The position numbers and the translations under genes are program-made. Shown here piece after piece: positions 20,991 to 33,339 of a stretch of 64,000 bases of DNA (the stretch's first letter is position 1; every line of letters starts with the position of its first letter). The DNA is from Tretioscincus oriximinensis (Eukaryota > Chordata > Lepidosauria > Squamata > Gymnophthalmidae), in contig JAJVDF010001190.1 in NCBI GenBank assembly GCA_022410635.1, positions 60,112 to 124,111 on the forward strand, given 5' to 3'. The notes under the pieces were generated by a model, which saw only the letters and a program-made list of their open reading frames with translations, did not search any database and was not told where the DNA came from.

Positions 20991-21722
20991 AAAACAAACA
21001 ATACAAAATTCGTACGTTAAAACAGTAGCAAAACAGTAGATATGGGTCTAGCTCCTTGCTAAATCCATTACTATAAAAGTGTTTTACAACGGCCGTGGAA
21101 ACTATTTTAGATGAAAGGTGAGGTGAAGAGAAGCCATTTAAATATGTAAACACATCTTCCATTCTTAATTCCTGTAAACTGTCCTACCAGGATGGAAGGA
21201 AAGGATGTATCATATTTTAAAATGTATTTTTTTTTATTGTTATTGTGGGAGCTTTGAGGGAACAGTTATTATACTAAATGAATAAACACGGCCTCCTGCT
21301 TGCTTGTTTAGAAATGGTGTAATTTATCTGCTTCTCTGCTTTGGAAAAAGCTTTTCTGGAAAAAGATGTAAACAAACACAGTGATTAAGCAAAGCAAAAG
21401 TCACACCTTGGGGCTTAATGAGTTAGTAAGCCTTGCTGGAAATTTTCTGTTTCTTATTATGTTTTAAATAACCCCATGAAGGTTTTATTCGGCTATCCCA
21501 GATCCACTCCTGTATTTGTCAGACACTTGCGCACATAATTTCCGGACACAATAGGGCTGCCGTATAAAATCCGGGTTAGACGTTTACAGTTTTGATGGCT
21601 GTAGAAAAGAGGAATTTTCTCCAAGTGCAGCTTTTAATGTCTGCAGCACATGGGGGGAAATAACTTTTTTCACACCCATTAAAGAACTAAACTTCTATCC
21701 CAGATTTTATTAGGTAACCCTA

Positions 21723-21888
21723 GGTCCTGTCCCCACTGAGCCTTATTCTGGGCTATATTTCAGAATAGNAACATACCATCTACGTGCTNCCGAATGGAGC
21801 CTGCCATTGTCTGCATTGGCATGNGGATGGCCAAGTTCTGAACTGAGATATAGCCCAGAATAACGCTCAGTGGAGACAGGACTCTAGA
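21723..21888. repeat. Foldback element FB1
   Basis: Arms 'gtcctgtccccactgagccttattctgggctatatttcag' and 'ctgagatatagcccagaataacgctcagtggagacaggac' are near-perfect inverted copies. CTAG occurs just outside both ends. Confidence 0.85.
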
Positions 21889-21899
21889 GCAGAGAACCA

Positions 21900-23315
21900 C
21901 TGTCTGGAAAGGTAAACAAACCAAGTGCTCTGGCAAAACAGGCCTGTGATTTACATTTGCAAACCCTGTTTTCAAAACCCAATCCATTTCTTTGCAAATA
22001 CTGGGATGTTCTGTGAAACTGACAGTGCTTTAAAAGCATAATATTAGAAACAGCTTTGCAAAATGAGTTAAGTCCGAGCGCCCAGAATGGAGTGAAATAT
22101 GAGCATTTTGAGTCAGTACAGTATAATGCAACAGTGGCTGTCATTAATTTAATTATGTAAAAAGTAACTTGACCATTCATTCTGCCTCCTGGTATACTCT
22201 CAGCTGCATTGAATTACACATTACGTAATATAATGTGGGAGGCTGCAATTGGAACAAACCAAAAACCGATTTTCAGAAAGAAGAAATGAAAAATTAAATG
22301 GTTATTTCTTTACAATCTTCAAAACATCCTTCAGAAATCTGGGGCTCTGTTTTTGCAACATTTAGCTTGCTCGGCAAAGCAGAACCTATCCCAATAAGCA
22401 TGTTAAAAGCTGTCAGTACGAATAGCCCCTGCTGTAGCTCTGATGGAAGCTCTCCTTGTTAACATGTTAAGCTTCAGGCGACGGTGGACTGATGAATGAC
22501 AGAACAGAAAAGTGAGAAGAAACACTCAGAATTCTTTGGAGCTGCAAGAAAAATAGTTTCCAAATACTTTTATTATGTCTCCTGTTGGCCTAGAAAAGGA
22601 AAATGCCATTTACAATATACAAGAACACAAGTTTGTTGTGCCCACACAAATAGATGGTTATTCATTGTTATGCCTTCAACAAGATCACAATAAACAAAGA
22701 AAAATTTCAAATGAAATCAACGTCCAACGAATCAATCAAATTTCAAACGAATCCAAACAACAGTATGGATAATCGTAGAAAAACAAGTAAGAATATATAA
22801 GACAATTTAATGACTTTACAGTAATAATCATTACTATGGTTTAATAATCACAAAATAATAATAAAACAATTAAAAGCCATTTATTTTGCTAAGAGATGAA
22901 TTACTGTATTAGCACAGATCAATCAAAACAGGGAATCCCAACAAAGAAACAACCAGAGGTCTAGGGATCAGGTAAACAACAGCAAAAAAGTCCTCCCAGC
23001 CCCAAGAGGCATATGGAAAGACTAGAAAAGAAGTGTGAGCAAATAAATGCAATGCATTATATTTATTTATTACAATGTATTACTTTATACAAATAAATAT
23101 AATACAATATCCAAGGATGGAAGAAAACTGGGGCGTATTGACTGTATGTCTCCATCAGTGGCCGATACAGGAAAGGAATCAGTCTTTCCCAAGACAATCC
23201 CAGAATCAACAGCACAATGTTTATATAGGAAATCCAAATATATATATAAAAAATTATCTAAATATTTAATAGGTCAACCAACACCCAAATACAGTGCCAA
23301 AGCAAAGAGACTCTT
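21900..23315. other. Intron, nothing recognised
   Basis: A/T-rich, with short open frames lacking splice signals. No known repeat or gene recognised. Confidence 0.45.
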
Positions 23316-23410
23316 TATTGTTTTGCAAAGGAGCTAGTAGCACTTTGAGACTAACTAGAGAAAGTGGTTGGCATAAACCTTCGTAGACACGTCTACTTCT
23401 TCAGATGTTC
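23316..23410 (+). repeat. Single-arm copy of the hairpin element
   Basis: 'gcaaaggagctagtagcactttgagactaactagagaaagtggttggcataaaccttcgtagacacgtctacttcttcagatg' equals one arm of the hairpin at 55565-55785, with no inverted partner beside it. Confidence 0.75.
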
Positions 23411-23929
23411 TTTTGTTATTTAGTAAATTTCTATACTATTGTGCCAAGATTCTTATATTATTGTGCATGCAATTTTGCTTTTAGTTTTGAGTATTTATAT
23501 TTTTGCTCACAGTTTTTGGTAGTTTTTCCAAACCCCTCTTGGGGCTGAGAGACCTTTTTTTGTATTGTTTACCATAGCAAAAAACAGACTCTGAAAAGAA
23601 TTATTTTCAACATTTTGACCAAGGGGACTTTATTGGAGAGATGTGCAAAATTGGGTTGGTTGGTTCACAATTTGCAGCAAATGAGCTAGTTCATGAAGGT
23701 TCATATTGAACTAAATCTTTGGTTGATTGGATTTCCAAAAATTTGATCAGTCCAAATTAATCCCCCACCTGTGAATGTGAAATTGAACTAAGGTTGCCAA
23801 AATCCCAGTCTCCAAAATCAGGACACAATTTTCAATCTCTCGAAACTTTGCTCAAATTCACCCAAACTTCACTGAGATGCAAGAACTGCTGCAAATATTC
23901 CTGACTTTTGGGTTTGGGAGAAGAAAAAT

Positions 23930-24180
23930 CTTGTTTTTTATACCCCACTCTTGGAAGTCAGAGTGGCTTACAAGGTTGTTTTCTGCCCAAATGCTTACAT
24001 CTGTTCTATCTGCCTCACCATGTTGTGATGGTACTTATTAATCTACTTGCAAATGTCTTTGCTTTCAAACAAAGCTGAAGCTGAGATCAGAAGAGGGTGC
24101 TCATCTCTCTCCACAGCTGACCACATGGGCCTAAAACTCCGATATTGCTGTTGAAACACCAAAGCTCTTAAGCACAGTAC
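23930..24180 (-). repeat. Diverged tRNA-SINE, minus strand
   Basis: The reversed SINE 3' block 'tataccccactcttggaagtcagagtggcttacaagg' and body 'tctgcctcaccatgttgtgatgg' are recognisable; the head is degraded. Confidence 0.65.
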
Positions 24181-25480
24181 CACTGTGGTTAAGATAACAT
24201 TGTAAAATCATGGAATCCATGGCGTATGCCAGTCCTAGATTGAAGACGTTTGCTGTGTTTTTACTCTTGAAATGGACTTTCTTCAATAGAAAGATAGTAC
24301 CGACGCTGTTCAGTTAATCAGTTTGCTGTCAAACTAAACAAATCAGCATTTAGTTTCATGGCAAACTGAACACCCACCCGAAGTTTGTTCACATCTCTAC
24401 AATATTGAAAGTCAAACATGATTACCTTTAAAGGGTCCTCTAAAAAGGCCATAAGAATAAGACTAAAGTCCATTCCACAGGGGCCAGTATGCCAGACCAG
24501 CGTACTAGGAACCTCTTTAAACTGGTGAAATGTAAGAGAGACCCCCACCTTCTTAGATTCGGTCTCCTTGGAGTGGAAGAAGACTCGTCTAATATACTAG
24601 GCAGTACAGAATTGCTCAAACGTTATGGTAACCAGTCAGAAACAGCTATCAACCAAAATCACAAGGCTAATGGGAAGGAACAAGAACAACGGACATAATA
24701 TAAACATCCCTCACGGAACACAGTTTTCTAGGTTACCTCAGCTGATAACATGTTATTGTTATCATATTATGCAGAATATAGTGCCACACTGAGCAAAACC
24801 TCACTGCAGAAATCACTATTGGCCCTGGAAAACCACAAGTTTGGGAAAATGTCACTGAGGCTACCCCCTCAAGAAAGTGTCACCCATCAGAGTTTCCTGG
24901 AACCACAATAGGATACTGTAGATGTATGGAAACCCCTGTATGCAATGGCTCCTAAGTCAGATTTCCGGACCAGCAGCCTGCTGGAAAGCTTGGAGTAGCA
25001 CACACCACCTTTCCTATGGGACTTCCACACATGATGGAACACCTTGATAACACCTTGAACTGGCAAATAAAAGTGACTATATCTGTATCCTCCTCTACCT
25101 TTTAAAATATACCTCAGATCAACCAGCTGTTTCTACACTTACCATAAGTGATTTCATTTCATGGAGGGTTTGTTCATACATAGAGTGAATCCCTTGATCT
25201 GAATCAGGGTGAGATACTTTATTTCCACTCGGATTCAGACCAAGGGATTCATTCTTTGTGTGAACAACCCCTTCCTAAAATGGAAGAAGACCATCAGTAT
25301 TTGGATAGCTAATCCAGACCTCTTCCATGCTGGCTTTGAACTCATGACAGCTTTGAGATCTGCTCCAGATGCTCTGTCAATTGGAAAACAACATTCTGGC
25401 CTACAGAGGCCTAAGGACCCACTTCAATGGAACCAAAAGGCGTGTCCCCAACACCACTCCTGTGGTGTGGGTGGGTATGT
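24181..25480. other. Intron, nothing recognised
   Basis: No exon-like structure. A small imperfect inverted repeat around 'gaatcccttgatctgaatcaggg..attcagaccaagggattcattc' (about 25187-25252) is the only visible structure. Confidence 0.45.
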
Positions 25481-25489
25481 ACTACCTAG

Positions 25490-25775
25490 GAGGAGAGGAA
25501 CTGGATTTTTATACCCTGCTTTTCTCACCCCAAGGGAATCAAAGCAGCTTACAAGGTATCTTTTGTCCAAAGGCTTGCATTCTATCTGCCTCACCACAAT
25601 GAGATCATTCCCATTTATCTAACTGCAATTTCTTGCTTTTAAATAGCTGAGTTGGTTGTTGTTGGGGCCAGTTGAGGGCGCTCACCTCTCTCTATGGCCG
25701 ACATAGGGCTTTGAGAGTGGATCTCTCGAGTGAAAGGCTGTTTCTTAACCATTATGTCACCATGCCTCCTAATGT
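25490..25775 (-). repeat. tRNA-derived SINE, minus strand
   Basis: 'tttttataccctgcttttctcaccccaagggaatcaaagcagcttacaagg' is the reversed 3' block; the right end 'cgctcacctctctctatggccg..cattatgtcaccatgcctcc' is a different, degraded tRNA head. Confidence 0.75.
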
Positions 25776-26079
25776 TAACTATCCTTACAGAATAACACCA
25801 GATAAATTTAAAAGAATCTACTGCTATATCAAACAAGGTAGCCAATCTGGCCCATCTAGTGCACTTTGTTCTGGTCTATGTTCTCACCAATGTGGATAGA
25901 ACATCCTAGAAGGAGGAAGGTGTAGGAGGGAATCCTTAGTTCCCCTCCTATTCTGGATCATAAATAAATGCAGATATGCCCCTAGAATAGTAAAATCTCC
26001 CTGGATCTGAAGTGACCTGGATCTCACCACTGTGCTATGTTCTGTCATTATTAAGCAGATTATTGCTTTGTACTCTTTA

Positions 26080-26345
26080 GAACCTAAGAACCTAAGAGGA
26101 GCCCTGCTGAATGGGGCCAGAGCCCATCTAGTCCAGCCTTCCGTCTCACACAGTGGCCCACCCATTGCACCCGGGCAGTGGGAAACAGACAAAATCTTCA
26201 CCTGTTCTCAACGCCCTAAAAANGGTATTTCCCTAGTACTGCCTGTCGCTCCATTCCAAAGGAAGTTTCAAAATATATTTTTATACCCTTGGTGTCCATA
26301 AACCCACCTAACTCTGTCTTGAATCTTTGCCTTTCACCTTTCCTT
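26080..26345 (-). repeat. CR1 LINE 3' fragment
   Basis: 'aacctaagaacctaagaggagccctgctgaatggggccagagccc' is the reversed terminus, followed by the reversed 3' UTR and the 'cttggtgtccataaaccc' block. Confidence 0.88.
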
Positions 26346-26912
26346 ATCTTGTTAGCCTGAAAGCATGAGGACACAGACCTGGGTTTCAAAGAAGGGATTA
26401 AAAAAATGAAACAAAAGTCCATTTCAAACCTGAATCAAACTTCCAAGGCAGAGTCACAAAACCTACTCTGGATACATGATAGTCATTCATTATTTGTGCA
26501 ATGAGATGATGTAAACTAGTCNTTTTGTCACCTTCTGGATAAGAGCCTTGGCTATTATAAACCACTAAGAAACCAGAGAAGAGCAGGATTCCACCAGGTA
26601 TGTGAAACACTGCCCAGAACCGTCTGTGTTGCATCTGGACCTGAGTTACATTGCTGACAAAATATTAATCAGGCAATAATACATTTCTTTAAGAATTCTC
26701 AGACTGAGAGAACATAGATTTCAGATTCTCCATTGATCTCTTTCAAAAATTTAATCCACATTTTATAATAAAACATTTCAGTTAGAACTCTGGATTTGGG
26801 GCACTGCAAGTGGCCAAGATGAATGCAACCATTTCTAGTCCTCAAGGACATTTTTAGACCTCTTGAGGAAGCTCTTTGAACTACCTACAGAATGGAAATG
26901 AACATCTCATAC

Positions 26913-27018
26913 CTTCAATGGTAATGGCTTGGTCTGGTCTCCTTTCATGTGCCATTGCTGCTCCACTCTGTGGATAAAGGTGAGCTCCACCCTTTGCTGT
27001 TCCCAATTTGTTTACGAG
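26913..27018 (-). CDS. OBSCN: OBSCN exon: Ig end and start of long linker
   Basis: The exon is 106 nt, phase 0 to 1, acceptor TTCTTCCAG and donor GTATGA. It begins LVNKLGTAKGGAHLY, the last strand of the Ig, and continues into PQSGAAMAHERRPDQAITIE, the linker. Human obscurin reads LVNRLGSARASAEL at the same point, so the boundary between fold and linker is conserved. Confidence 0.95.
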
Positions 27019-27219
27019 CTGGAAGAAAAAAAGTACAATACTGATTAGAATGCAATTCGGATTAAAGGAGAAACAATTCCTAGAAATTGGGGCAAGCAGC
27101 ATGTCCAAAAGGAGATGTTTTGCTATCTTTGCTCATTGTTTCTAAAACTTCCATTGCCCTGAGAAAGTGAGGCAGCTAAAGGGGTATGGATGTGTTGCAT
27201 GGCCTCTTTGTTGGCTGCC

Positions 27220-27880
27220 CTGTTAGGATTTCTGGTTGAAACTGGTTTGCCCATGTTTACAGCTAAGTATTAGAATGACTTTCATAGCCTACCAAGCAGT
27301 ATATTTCCCGTGAAAGTGCATGAATGTTTATGTTATAGCTTATCACTGAGTTACAAGTTNTTTGCGCATTGTCATATGTTCAGTTACACTGATGCGGTGA
27401 CGCTTGCATATTCATACAAGTAGTCTGGATAGCTCTCTTAAAGTTATCCATGCAAGCAGCCTGAATANCTTTAAGGCAGGATTAGACAAGTTCATGGAAG
27501 CCAAGGGTATAAACAGCTACTAGGATGGATCTCTTGATGCTGCCTCTGAGATGGAGCAGTAGGCAGAATTCCTGAAATACTATTTGCAGGACGTTGAGAA
27601 CAGGTGAAGATTTTGTCTTCTTGTGTTCAGACTGCCCAGGTACAATTAGTGGGCTGCAGCATGAGACAAAAGGCTGGACTAGATGGGCTCCGGCCCCATT
27701 CAGCAGGGCTCCACTTAGGTTGTTATATACTAGTTTTGATTATGTCTTCCTGTTATGAAGATCCTTGATGTGTGAGATGGTCACTTAACCTATATGCCTA
27801 AGTGTTCAATATACCCTTTGCTATTTTTATTTTTATGGACTTTGTAAATAAAGCTAAAAGACTCCTCAGGGAATGAATCA
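27220..27880 (+). repeat. LTR-like repeat, copy 2, split by a CR1 fragment
   Basis: It contains 'ttatgttatagcttatcactgag', 'gatgtgtgagatggtcacttaacctatatgcc' and 'ttatggactttgtaaataaagctaaaag' (AATAAA inside), matching 5626-5870 and 35909-36262. A CR1 piece fills about 27440-27722. Confidence 0.5.
27440..27722 (+). repeat. CR1 LINE 3' end nested in LTR-like repeat
   Basis: Sense CR1: 'tttaaggcaggattagacaagttcatgg', 'gaacaggtgaagattttgtcttc' and 'ctggactagatgggctccggccccattcagcagggctcc'. Confidence 0.88.
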
Positions 27881-28032
27881 AGACATGGGGATTGTTTTTA
27901 TTCTAACAACAAGAAGGTGCCTATTACAAAAGGTTATCCCTCTAGGGCTCTGGATGCTGCATATTTACTCTGCAAATCTCAACAGCTCCCAAATTATGAA
28001 GTGCCCCCCTTTGAGGTATATGAAGCACCCAT

Positions 28033-28238
28033 AGACTGACCAGATGACCCCCTTTTTTGGGGGGGGGGAACCCAGTTTTGTGGTGCTTCCCAGTTTTTCC
28101 TGAGGAAAAATAAAATAAAAAAGAATTTTTTTAAAAAAAAAATCCTTTTTTTGAAAACAAAATTCCTCAGCAAAACCCGTGAGGCACTCCAAAACTGGGT
28201 TTCTACCCCCCAAAAAAGGGGTCATCTGGTCAGCCTAC
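28033..28238. repeat. Foldback element FB2, intact copy
   Basis: The left arm 'agactgaccagatgacccccttttttgggg..ggtgcttcccagtttttcctgagg' and right arm 'cctcagcaaaacccgtgaggcactcc..ggggtcatctggtcagcct' pair along most of their length around an A/T-rich loop. Confidence 0.8.
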
Positions 28239-28344
28239 TATACGTGTTCAGCCCCGGCATTTGGCTAAGTGAATAACATCTCTCCCCATGCAGGCACTGT
28301 CATGGTTTTATCGTTCTATTTTATGTGTTTTTATAACTATTGTT

Positions 28345-28640
28345 TTTTTATTTATATTTATAGTTCACCCTAAACCCAAGGGTCTCAGTGCAAATCAAGA
28401 GCAAAAGAATAGCAATTAAAATAGGAGAGTTAAAAATATTGACAATGCCTGCAATGGAGCACTCAGTCGAATGCCAGGGTGAACAGGTACAGTTTAATCA
28501 AGCATCTAAATATAGAGAGGGTCGGGGGCTGACGCACCCCAGAGGGGAGGCTGTTCCATCCCCTGGAGTGTAGAATGTAGACTTCCGGCTAAGAGTTTGA
28601 CACCCCAACCAGCAGACCAGAATGCCTCACCCACTCCTAG
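28345..28640 (-). repeat. L2-like LINE 3' fragment
   Basis: It begins 'tttatttatatttatagttcaccctaaacccaagggtctcag' and continues 'cccagaggggaggctgttccatcccctgg', phrases shared with the better preserved copy at 45505-46035. Confidence 0.55.
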
Positions 28641-28745
28641 TATGCTGCATCCCTGATTGTGGAGTGTGGGATTATAGCAATCCTATTTTTATTGCTTCCT
28701 TTTAAGGAACTTCTACCCACAACAATATATCAACGGACCCCTCAC

Positions 28746-28875
28746 CTCACACTCATAATACCCCACGTCGTCCTTGCAAGCATTTTTTATCACCAGGACT
28801 AGGACCCCGCTCCGTGGCTCACTAAAACTCTGGTGTTTATTTGGATCCGTTAGTTGGATCCCATCTTTAGACCAC
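28746..28875 (-). CDS. OBSCN: OBSCN exon: second post-PH Ig, part 2
   Basis: The exon is 130 nt, phase 2 to 0, acceptor CACAACAG and donor GTGAGG. It encodes WSKDGIQLTDPNKHQSFSEP, RSGVLVLVIKNACKDDVGYY and ECE. It supplies the core Trp and the YYEC Cys. The human counterpart reads SEPRSGLLVLVI at the same place. Confidence 0.97.
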
Positions 28876-29369
28876 CTGTTGTGAAAGAAGAGAAGAGAAA
28901 GAGCCCAGGTTACAACCAGTAGAGAAGAAAAATGTAAATTACGCCTTTGCTTGACCTGTCTGAATCTTCTCCTCAAAGCAATAAGTTCATTTAGGGGTGA
29001 AGGAAGAGGAGGAGAAGGGGGACAAAAGGAGGAGGTTCTTGAGGAAAGTGAAGAGATGAAGACCCTTTGCATATATGTCAAGCAACGGGCTCATTCTATT
29101 AGTAACTATTAATTAAAGGGAAATGTGTCAGTCTAACACAGAGATGTCCAATAGGTGGCATCCCAGATGTTTCTAAATTACAACTCCCAACATTCCATTC
29201 CATTCCAACATTAATGGATAAACCATCTGCTAAACCAAATGGAATGTTGGGAATTGTGGTCCAGGAANGTNTGCAGTGTCACCCACTGGACATCTCTGGT
29301 CTAACAGAAAGAGGGAGAGCAAATCTTTGGTCATTTCTTTCCGCATCATCGCCCATTACTAGGTACCAT

Positions 29370-29738
29370 CACTNTAACGGAAGAACAGAAAATATTTTTT
29401 CACCCAGAGGGTCATCAGGCTATGGAATTTACTTCCAGAAGAGGTGGTGGTAGCTGGCAGCCTGGATAGCTTTAAGGCAGGATTAGAGAAATTCATGGGA
29501 GCCAAGGGTATAAACAGCTACTAGGATGGGTGTCTTGATGCTGCCTCCGAGGTGGAGTAACAGGCAGGATTCCTGAAATGCCATTTGCAGGGCGTCAAGG
29601 ACAGGTGAAGATTTTGCCTTCTTCTGTTCCAGACTGCCCAGGTTCAATTGGTGGGCCTACGTGTGAGACAGAAGGCTGGATAAGGTGGGCTCCGGCCCCA
29701 TTCAGCAAGGGCCCTCTTATGTTCTTATGTTCTTAAGT
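29370..29738 (+). repeat. CR1 LINE 3' end
   Basis: Sense CR1 from 'gaaaatattttttcacccagagggtcatcaggctatgg' to the terminal 'ttatgttcttatgttctta'. Confidence 0.9.
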
Positions 29739-30086
29739 GCACATATATTTTAAGGCAATGGGCTTAACAACTAGGCTTGTCCCTATACAATTTTTGTCTG
29801 TTCGGGTGACAACTCTTCAACAAGCCATAATAAGTCAAGAACACCAAAGAATGTTGGTAAAATGCTGATTAACAAAGGTTTTTCTACTCTATCCACCTAT
29901 TTCTTTAAGTATCACTGTGTTAGCAATTGTGGGAGCAGTGAATGTGTCCACTAGGGCACCTTTGACTAACCTGGGCTGGTTTCCATAGGCCCAGGAGGCA
30001 TGACNACTAAGCCACCCACCCATGGAATTCAATTTCTGTTCCTAACAGTTCTGGAAAGTACGTAGATTATATTAATTTCCAATTAC

Positions 30087-30189
30087 CTGATCTGTGGATA
30101 TGGCGCTCCTTCGATAGTGCACGTGAATTGGGCATCTTCGCCATCAATATAATACGAGTGTTTAATTTTATTAACAAACCGGGGAGGCA
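30087..30189 (-). CDS. OBSCN: OBSCN exon: second post-PH Ig, part 1
   Basis: The exon is 103 nt, phase 1 to 2, acceptor TTTCTTTCTAG and donor GTAATT. It encodes PPRFVNKIKHSYYIDGEDAQ then FTCTIEGAPYPQIR. The PPRFVNK start and FTCTIEG with its core Cys match the second post-PH Ig domain of human obscurin. The core Trp codon is in the next exon. Confidence 0.97.
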
Positions 30190-30354
30190 CTAGAAAGAAA
30201 AAATAAATGTCAATTTATCATAAACCTTGTGTCTGAAAACATAAACGCAGGCTGAAACACAAGGTAAATACTTCGGATTCTTTTGGTTTTCAAGCCTAAA
30301 GAGGAAACACCCTAAGCTGAGAAGCAATTCTATTAGACCTGTTCTGAAGGCTGT

Positions 30355-30660
30355 CATGCAGTGGTAGGAGTTTTCCAGCCAGAAATCTCATTCCAGCACT
30401 AAAAAACGTGTGAGATTTTGGGGCTTTTACTCGTGTGCAAAATGTGTGTGGATTTTTTTCATGTCACTTCCAGGGCAGGACCGGAAATGATGTCACAGTT
30501 AGCCATCATTCCAGAAGTAGGAGCTGGAAATGACATCACAATGATGTCACTCCTGCCCCTGCCAGAATTTTTAATCATTGGTGTGGAAGAACTAGTATTT
30601 CATACAAGGGTGGATGATCTGATAAAACATACAAGATTCTCGCAACTCACTATTGTCATG
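30355..30660. repeat. Dispersed repeat R1
   Basis: 'cacttccagggcaggaccggaaatgatgtcac' and 'ggaaatgacatcacaatgatgtcac' parallel the copy at 14920-15245 over its whole length. Confidence 0.7.
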
Positions 30661-31099
30661 TGATATTAGTTGTTCCTTAAAGGCACAGACACATGGGAAC
30701 AAAGATGAGCTGTTTTCTGACAGTACATGAGAGAGAGAAGCAGAGAGGGAGGGAGGAAGCACCCAAAGCATGTGCAAAGTGCAGAGTGCAGGAGGACTCA
30801 AGGACGTAGCAGTGAAAGGGTGAAGGGCCCAGCAGATCTGACAGCTGGGGTGCCCTTTCCCCGTGGGCTGCCAGTTTTGCTGCTCCCTCCTTGAAGCCTC
30901 CCATACTTTGCCTGCAGCCACTGTGCTTGAGGGAAAATGGGAAGCCCATCCACTTTGGGTGCTTTCTCTCTCCCTCCCTCCTTCCCTCTCTGTCTCTCTC
31001 TCATGCGCCCCAATGCACTATCTAAAGAAATATTATGGGAATGTAAACATCAACATTGTCGCAGTTTCTTGCTAAAAACTATCCACGCAGCACAGCCAN

Positions 31100-31425
31100 T
31101 GTAGGCAAGAATGGCGCAAGCGCTAAGTGCCTTTCGTCTGAGNGATCCGGTTTTGAGGCCCTGTGTCGGATGTGGAGAGGGGTGAGATCCTTCTACTAGC
31201 TTGCAGCTTTAGCCAACGCATCTATTTGAAAGAAGTGTAGATTTGTAATCTGCATTTCAATTAGATAAATGAGTACTACCATTAACCTAGTGGGGAACAG
31301 CAATGGCCACTCCAGGTCCATTTGGGTGAGAAGGGCGGGGAACAAAAATGATCCTCATCCTCATCTTCCTCCTCATCTTCCTCCTCATCTTCCTCTTCAT
31401 CTTCCTCTTCTTCTTCTTTCCAATT
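31100..31425 (+). repeat. Old diverged tRNA-SINE with CATCTTCCT tail
   Basis: 'ggttttgaggccctgtgtcggatgtggagaggggtgag' and 'ctagcttgcagctttagccaacgcatctatttgaaag' match the SINE body with much drift; the tail is a CTTCCTCCTCAT-type repeat (31352-31420). Confidence 0.7.
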
Positions 31426-31766
31426 TAACTCTATATCCTGATTTGACAGCTGGTTTTCTCAGTTTACTGATAATCCAGATAATCAGCTTTAGAAACTTCA
31501 TTCTGCCGGTCTATCTTACAGGCTGGTGAGGCAAATGTAATAGAAATTAGACTTTTAGTCGGATTATTGACTCTGGGCGGTTTATTGATTATTGACCCTT
31601 GGCCTTAAGACCTTCCAAGAGAAGAAGGGTTCCTCCTTTTGAGGCACGAAGGCAAGGTAAAGCACATGCAGACATAAAATATTTGATGCTCCCATTCCCA
31701 GCTTACCCTGATCACAACCTTAGCAATCCTTTAAACAGCAATGTTTATTTTGGCACTTTTCTTTAC

Positions 31767-31934
31767 CTTGGACGAGGATCTTTCCCAGGGTGCTGGCATT
31801 GCCAGCAGGACTAGCAGCATAGCACATGTACTGCCCCGAATCAGCCCCGGTCAGGTTGTCAAGGATCAGGGTGCAGGAGCCGTCAGGNTCCTGAATAATG
31901 ATATGATGGGGATCCACTTCCACTGCCTTTCCAT
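31767..31934 (-). CDS. OBSCN: OBSCN exon: Ig domain after PH, part 2
   Basis: The exon is 168 nt, phase 1 to 1, acceptor ACCCTGCAG and donor GTAAAG. It encodes DGKAVEVDPHHIIIQ, PDGSCTLILDNLTGADSGQY and MCYAASPAGNASTLGKILVQ. The D-S-G-Q-Y-M-C signature gives the second core Cys. One ambiguous base (31888) falls inside the codon before PDGS. Confidence 0.98.
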
Positions 31935-32205
31935 CTGCAGGGTGAAGCAAGGAAGAGACTTTCTTACAAGGCCGTTCTTAGGATTGGGAAGTCCTGATGC
32001 TCTCTGATAATAAAGGTCTCAAATTTAGGGTTTGCTTTATTTTAAAAATATTTATTTTTATGTCTACAGATGTGTAGATGTAAGGACAGACAGACATATG
32101 AAAAAGTAGGTAGAAGACAGAAAGGCAGAAAAACATGACGAGACAGAGATGAGATGGTAGGAAGGTAATTAGATAGGTAGAAGATAGAAAGGTAGAAAGG
32201 AATGA

Positions 32206-32209
<4 letters not shown>

Positions 32210-32236
<27 letters not shown>

Positions 32237-32372
32237 AAGACAGACAGATGGACAGCAGATGGATAGATAGCCGGATAGACTGATAGACTGCTGGATGGAC
32301 GGATAGACGGATGGATGAACGGATGGACGGATGGATGGATAGATAGATGATAGATAGATGGATGGATAAATA
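32210..32372 (+). repeat. Compound tetranucleotide microsatellite
   Basis: (ACAG)n at about 32212-32250 grades into GGATAGAC, GGACGGAT and (GGAT)n/(AGAT)n units to 32370. Confidence 0.9.
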
Positions 32373-32969
32373 AAATGAAATAACAACAATTTCAGATAAT
32401 GTATTAAAAATGATTAAAATTAAGGATGTGGCAAAGCAACATTCATTGTGGAAATACCTGGAAATAGGTATAAATAGACGAGTAGCAAAAAAATAAAAAA
32501 TGAAATTGGATCAATACTGCTAAATTTTTTTTAAAAAGATATAGGCCGCTTCTCCATCTCATGGTTTATCTCGCTATTTTTTTTAAAACACTTTCACGAT
32601 CCATCCTCACCTACCTCAAAGCTTCCACACTGCTTTGACACATTGCCTACCAATTTCGTCACATGATGAGCCCCATAAGGCATTGCTGCGCTTACCTTAC
32701 TATAATTCCCAGCATTTACTGAGAGTCTTCCTTCAATCCCCAATCATTCTCTGTGAGCCAACAGCCCCTGAACTTTTATATGTCGCCCAAAAGTCTGATG
32801 AGGTTTGCCAAGTTCACACTGTTGAATGTCCCCACGAAGCTTTAAGATTTTACACAACACCTGCTGATGATTCACACAAACTGCGTGGCTAGAAATCCCA
32901 TGACAACGGGCCTTGCTTAGGAAGAGGATCATTGTACATGCATGACCTCATGGGCCAGACTGAAGACGA

Positions 32970-33275
32970 TGCACGGATAGCTCAGTCGCTAAGGAATTCG
33001 CCCCCCACCTGGGAGACGGGGTTTGGAGGCCCTGTGTGGGACGTGGGGAGGGCTGAGCACCTTCCACTGGCCTGTAGCTCTAGCCAACCCAGCTATTTGA
33101 AAGCAAGAATTGCAAGAAATTGTAACTGACTCCAAGTAGATACACGGGAACAACCACAGCCTGGTGGGGAAGATAGAATGTCAGCCTTCGGGCAAAAATA
33201 CCCTTGTAAGCCACTTCGAGTGCCTTTGAAAGGTGAGAAAAGCAGGGTATAAGAACCCCGTTGTTCTCCTTCTTG
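32970..33275 (+). repeat. tRNA-derived SINE
   Basis: A full copy with box A (tagctcagtcgctaagg), box B region (gggtttggaggccc), body and 3' block 'gtaagccacttcgagtgcctttgaaaggtgag'; the tail is short and degraded (ttgttctccttctt). It ends about 65 nt from the donor end of the exon at 33340. Confidence 0.9.
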
Positions 33276-33339
33276 CTACCAACTCGGTTGAAATCATGCA
33301 TGGGGATGTGGCCTTAAAGTGGAAATAAATGGTTTTTAC

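Noticed and set aside
32042..32389. Long minus-strand open frame rich in Ser, Tyr and Pro
   Set aside because: It is an artefact of the tetranucleotide microsatellite read in three frames.
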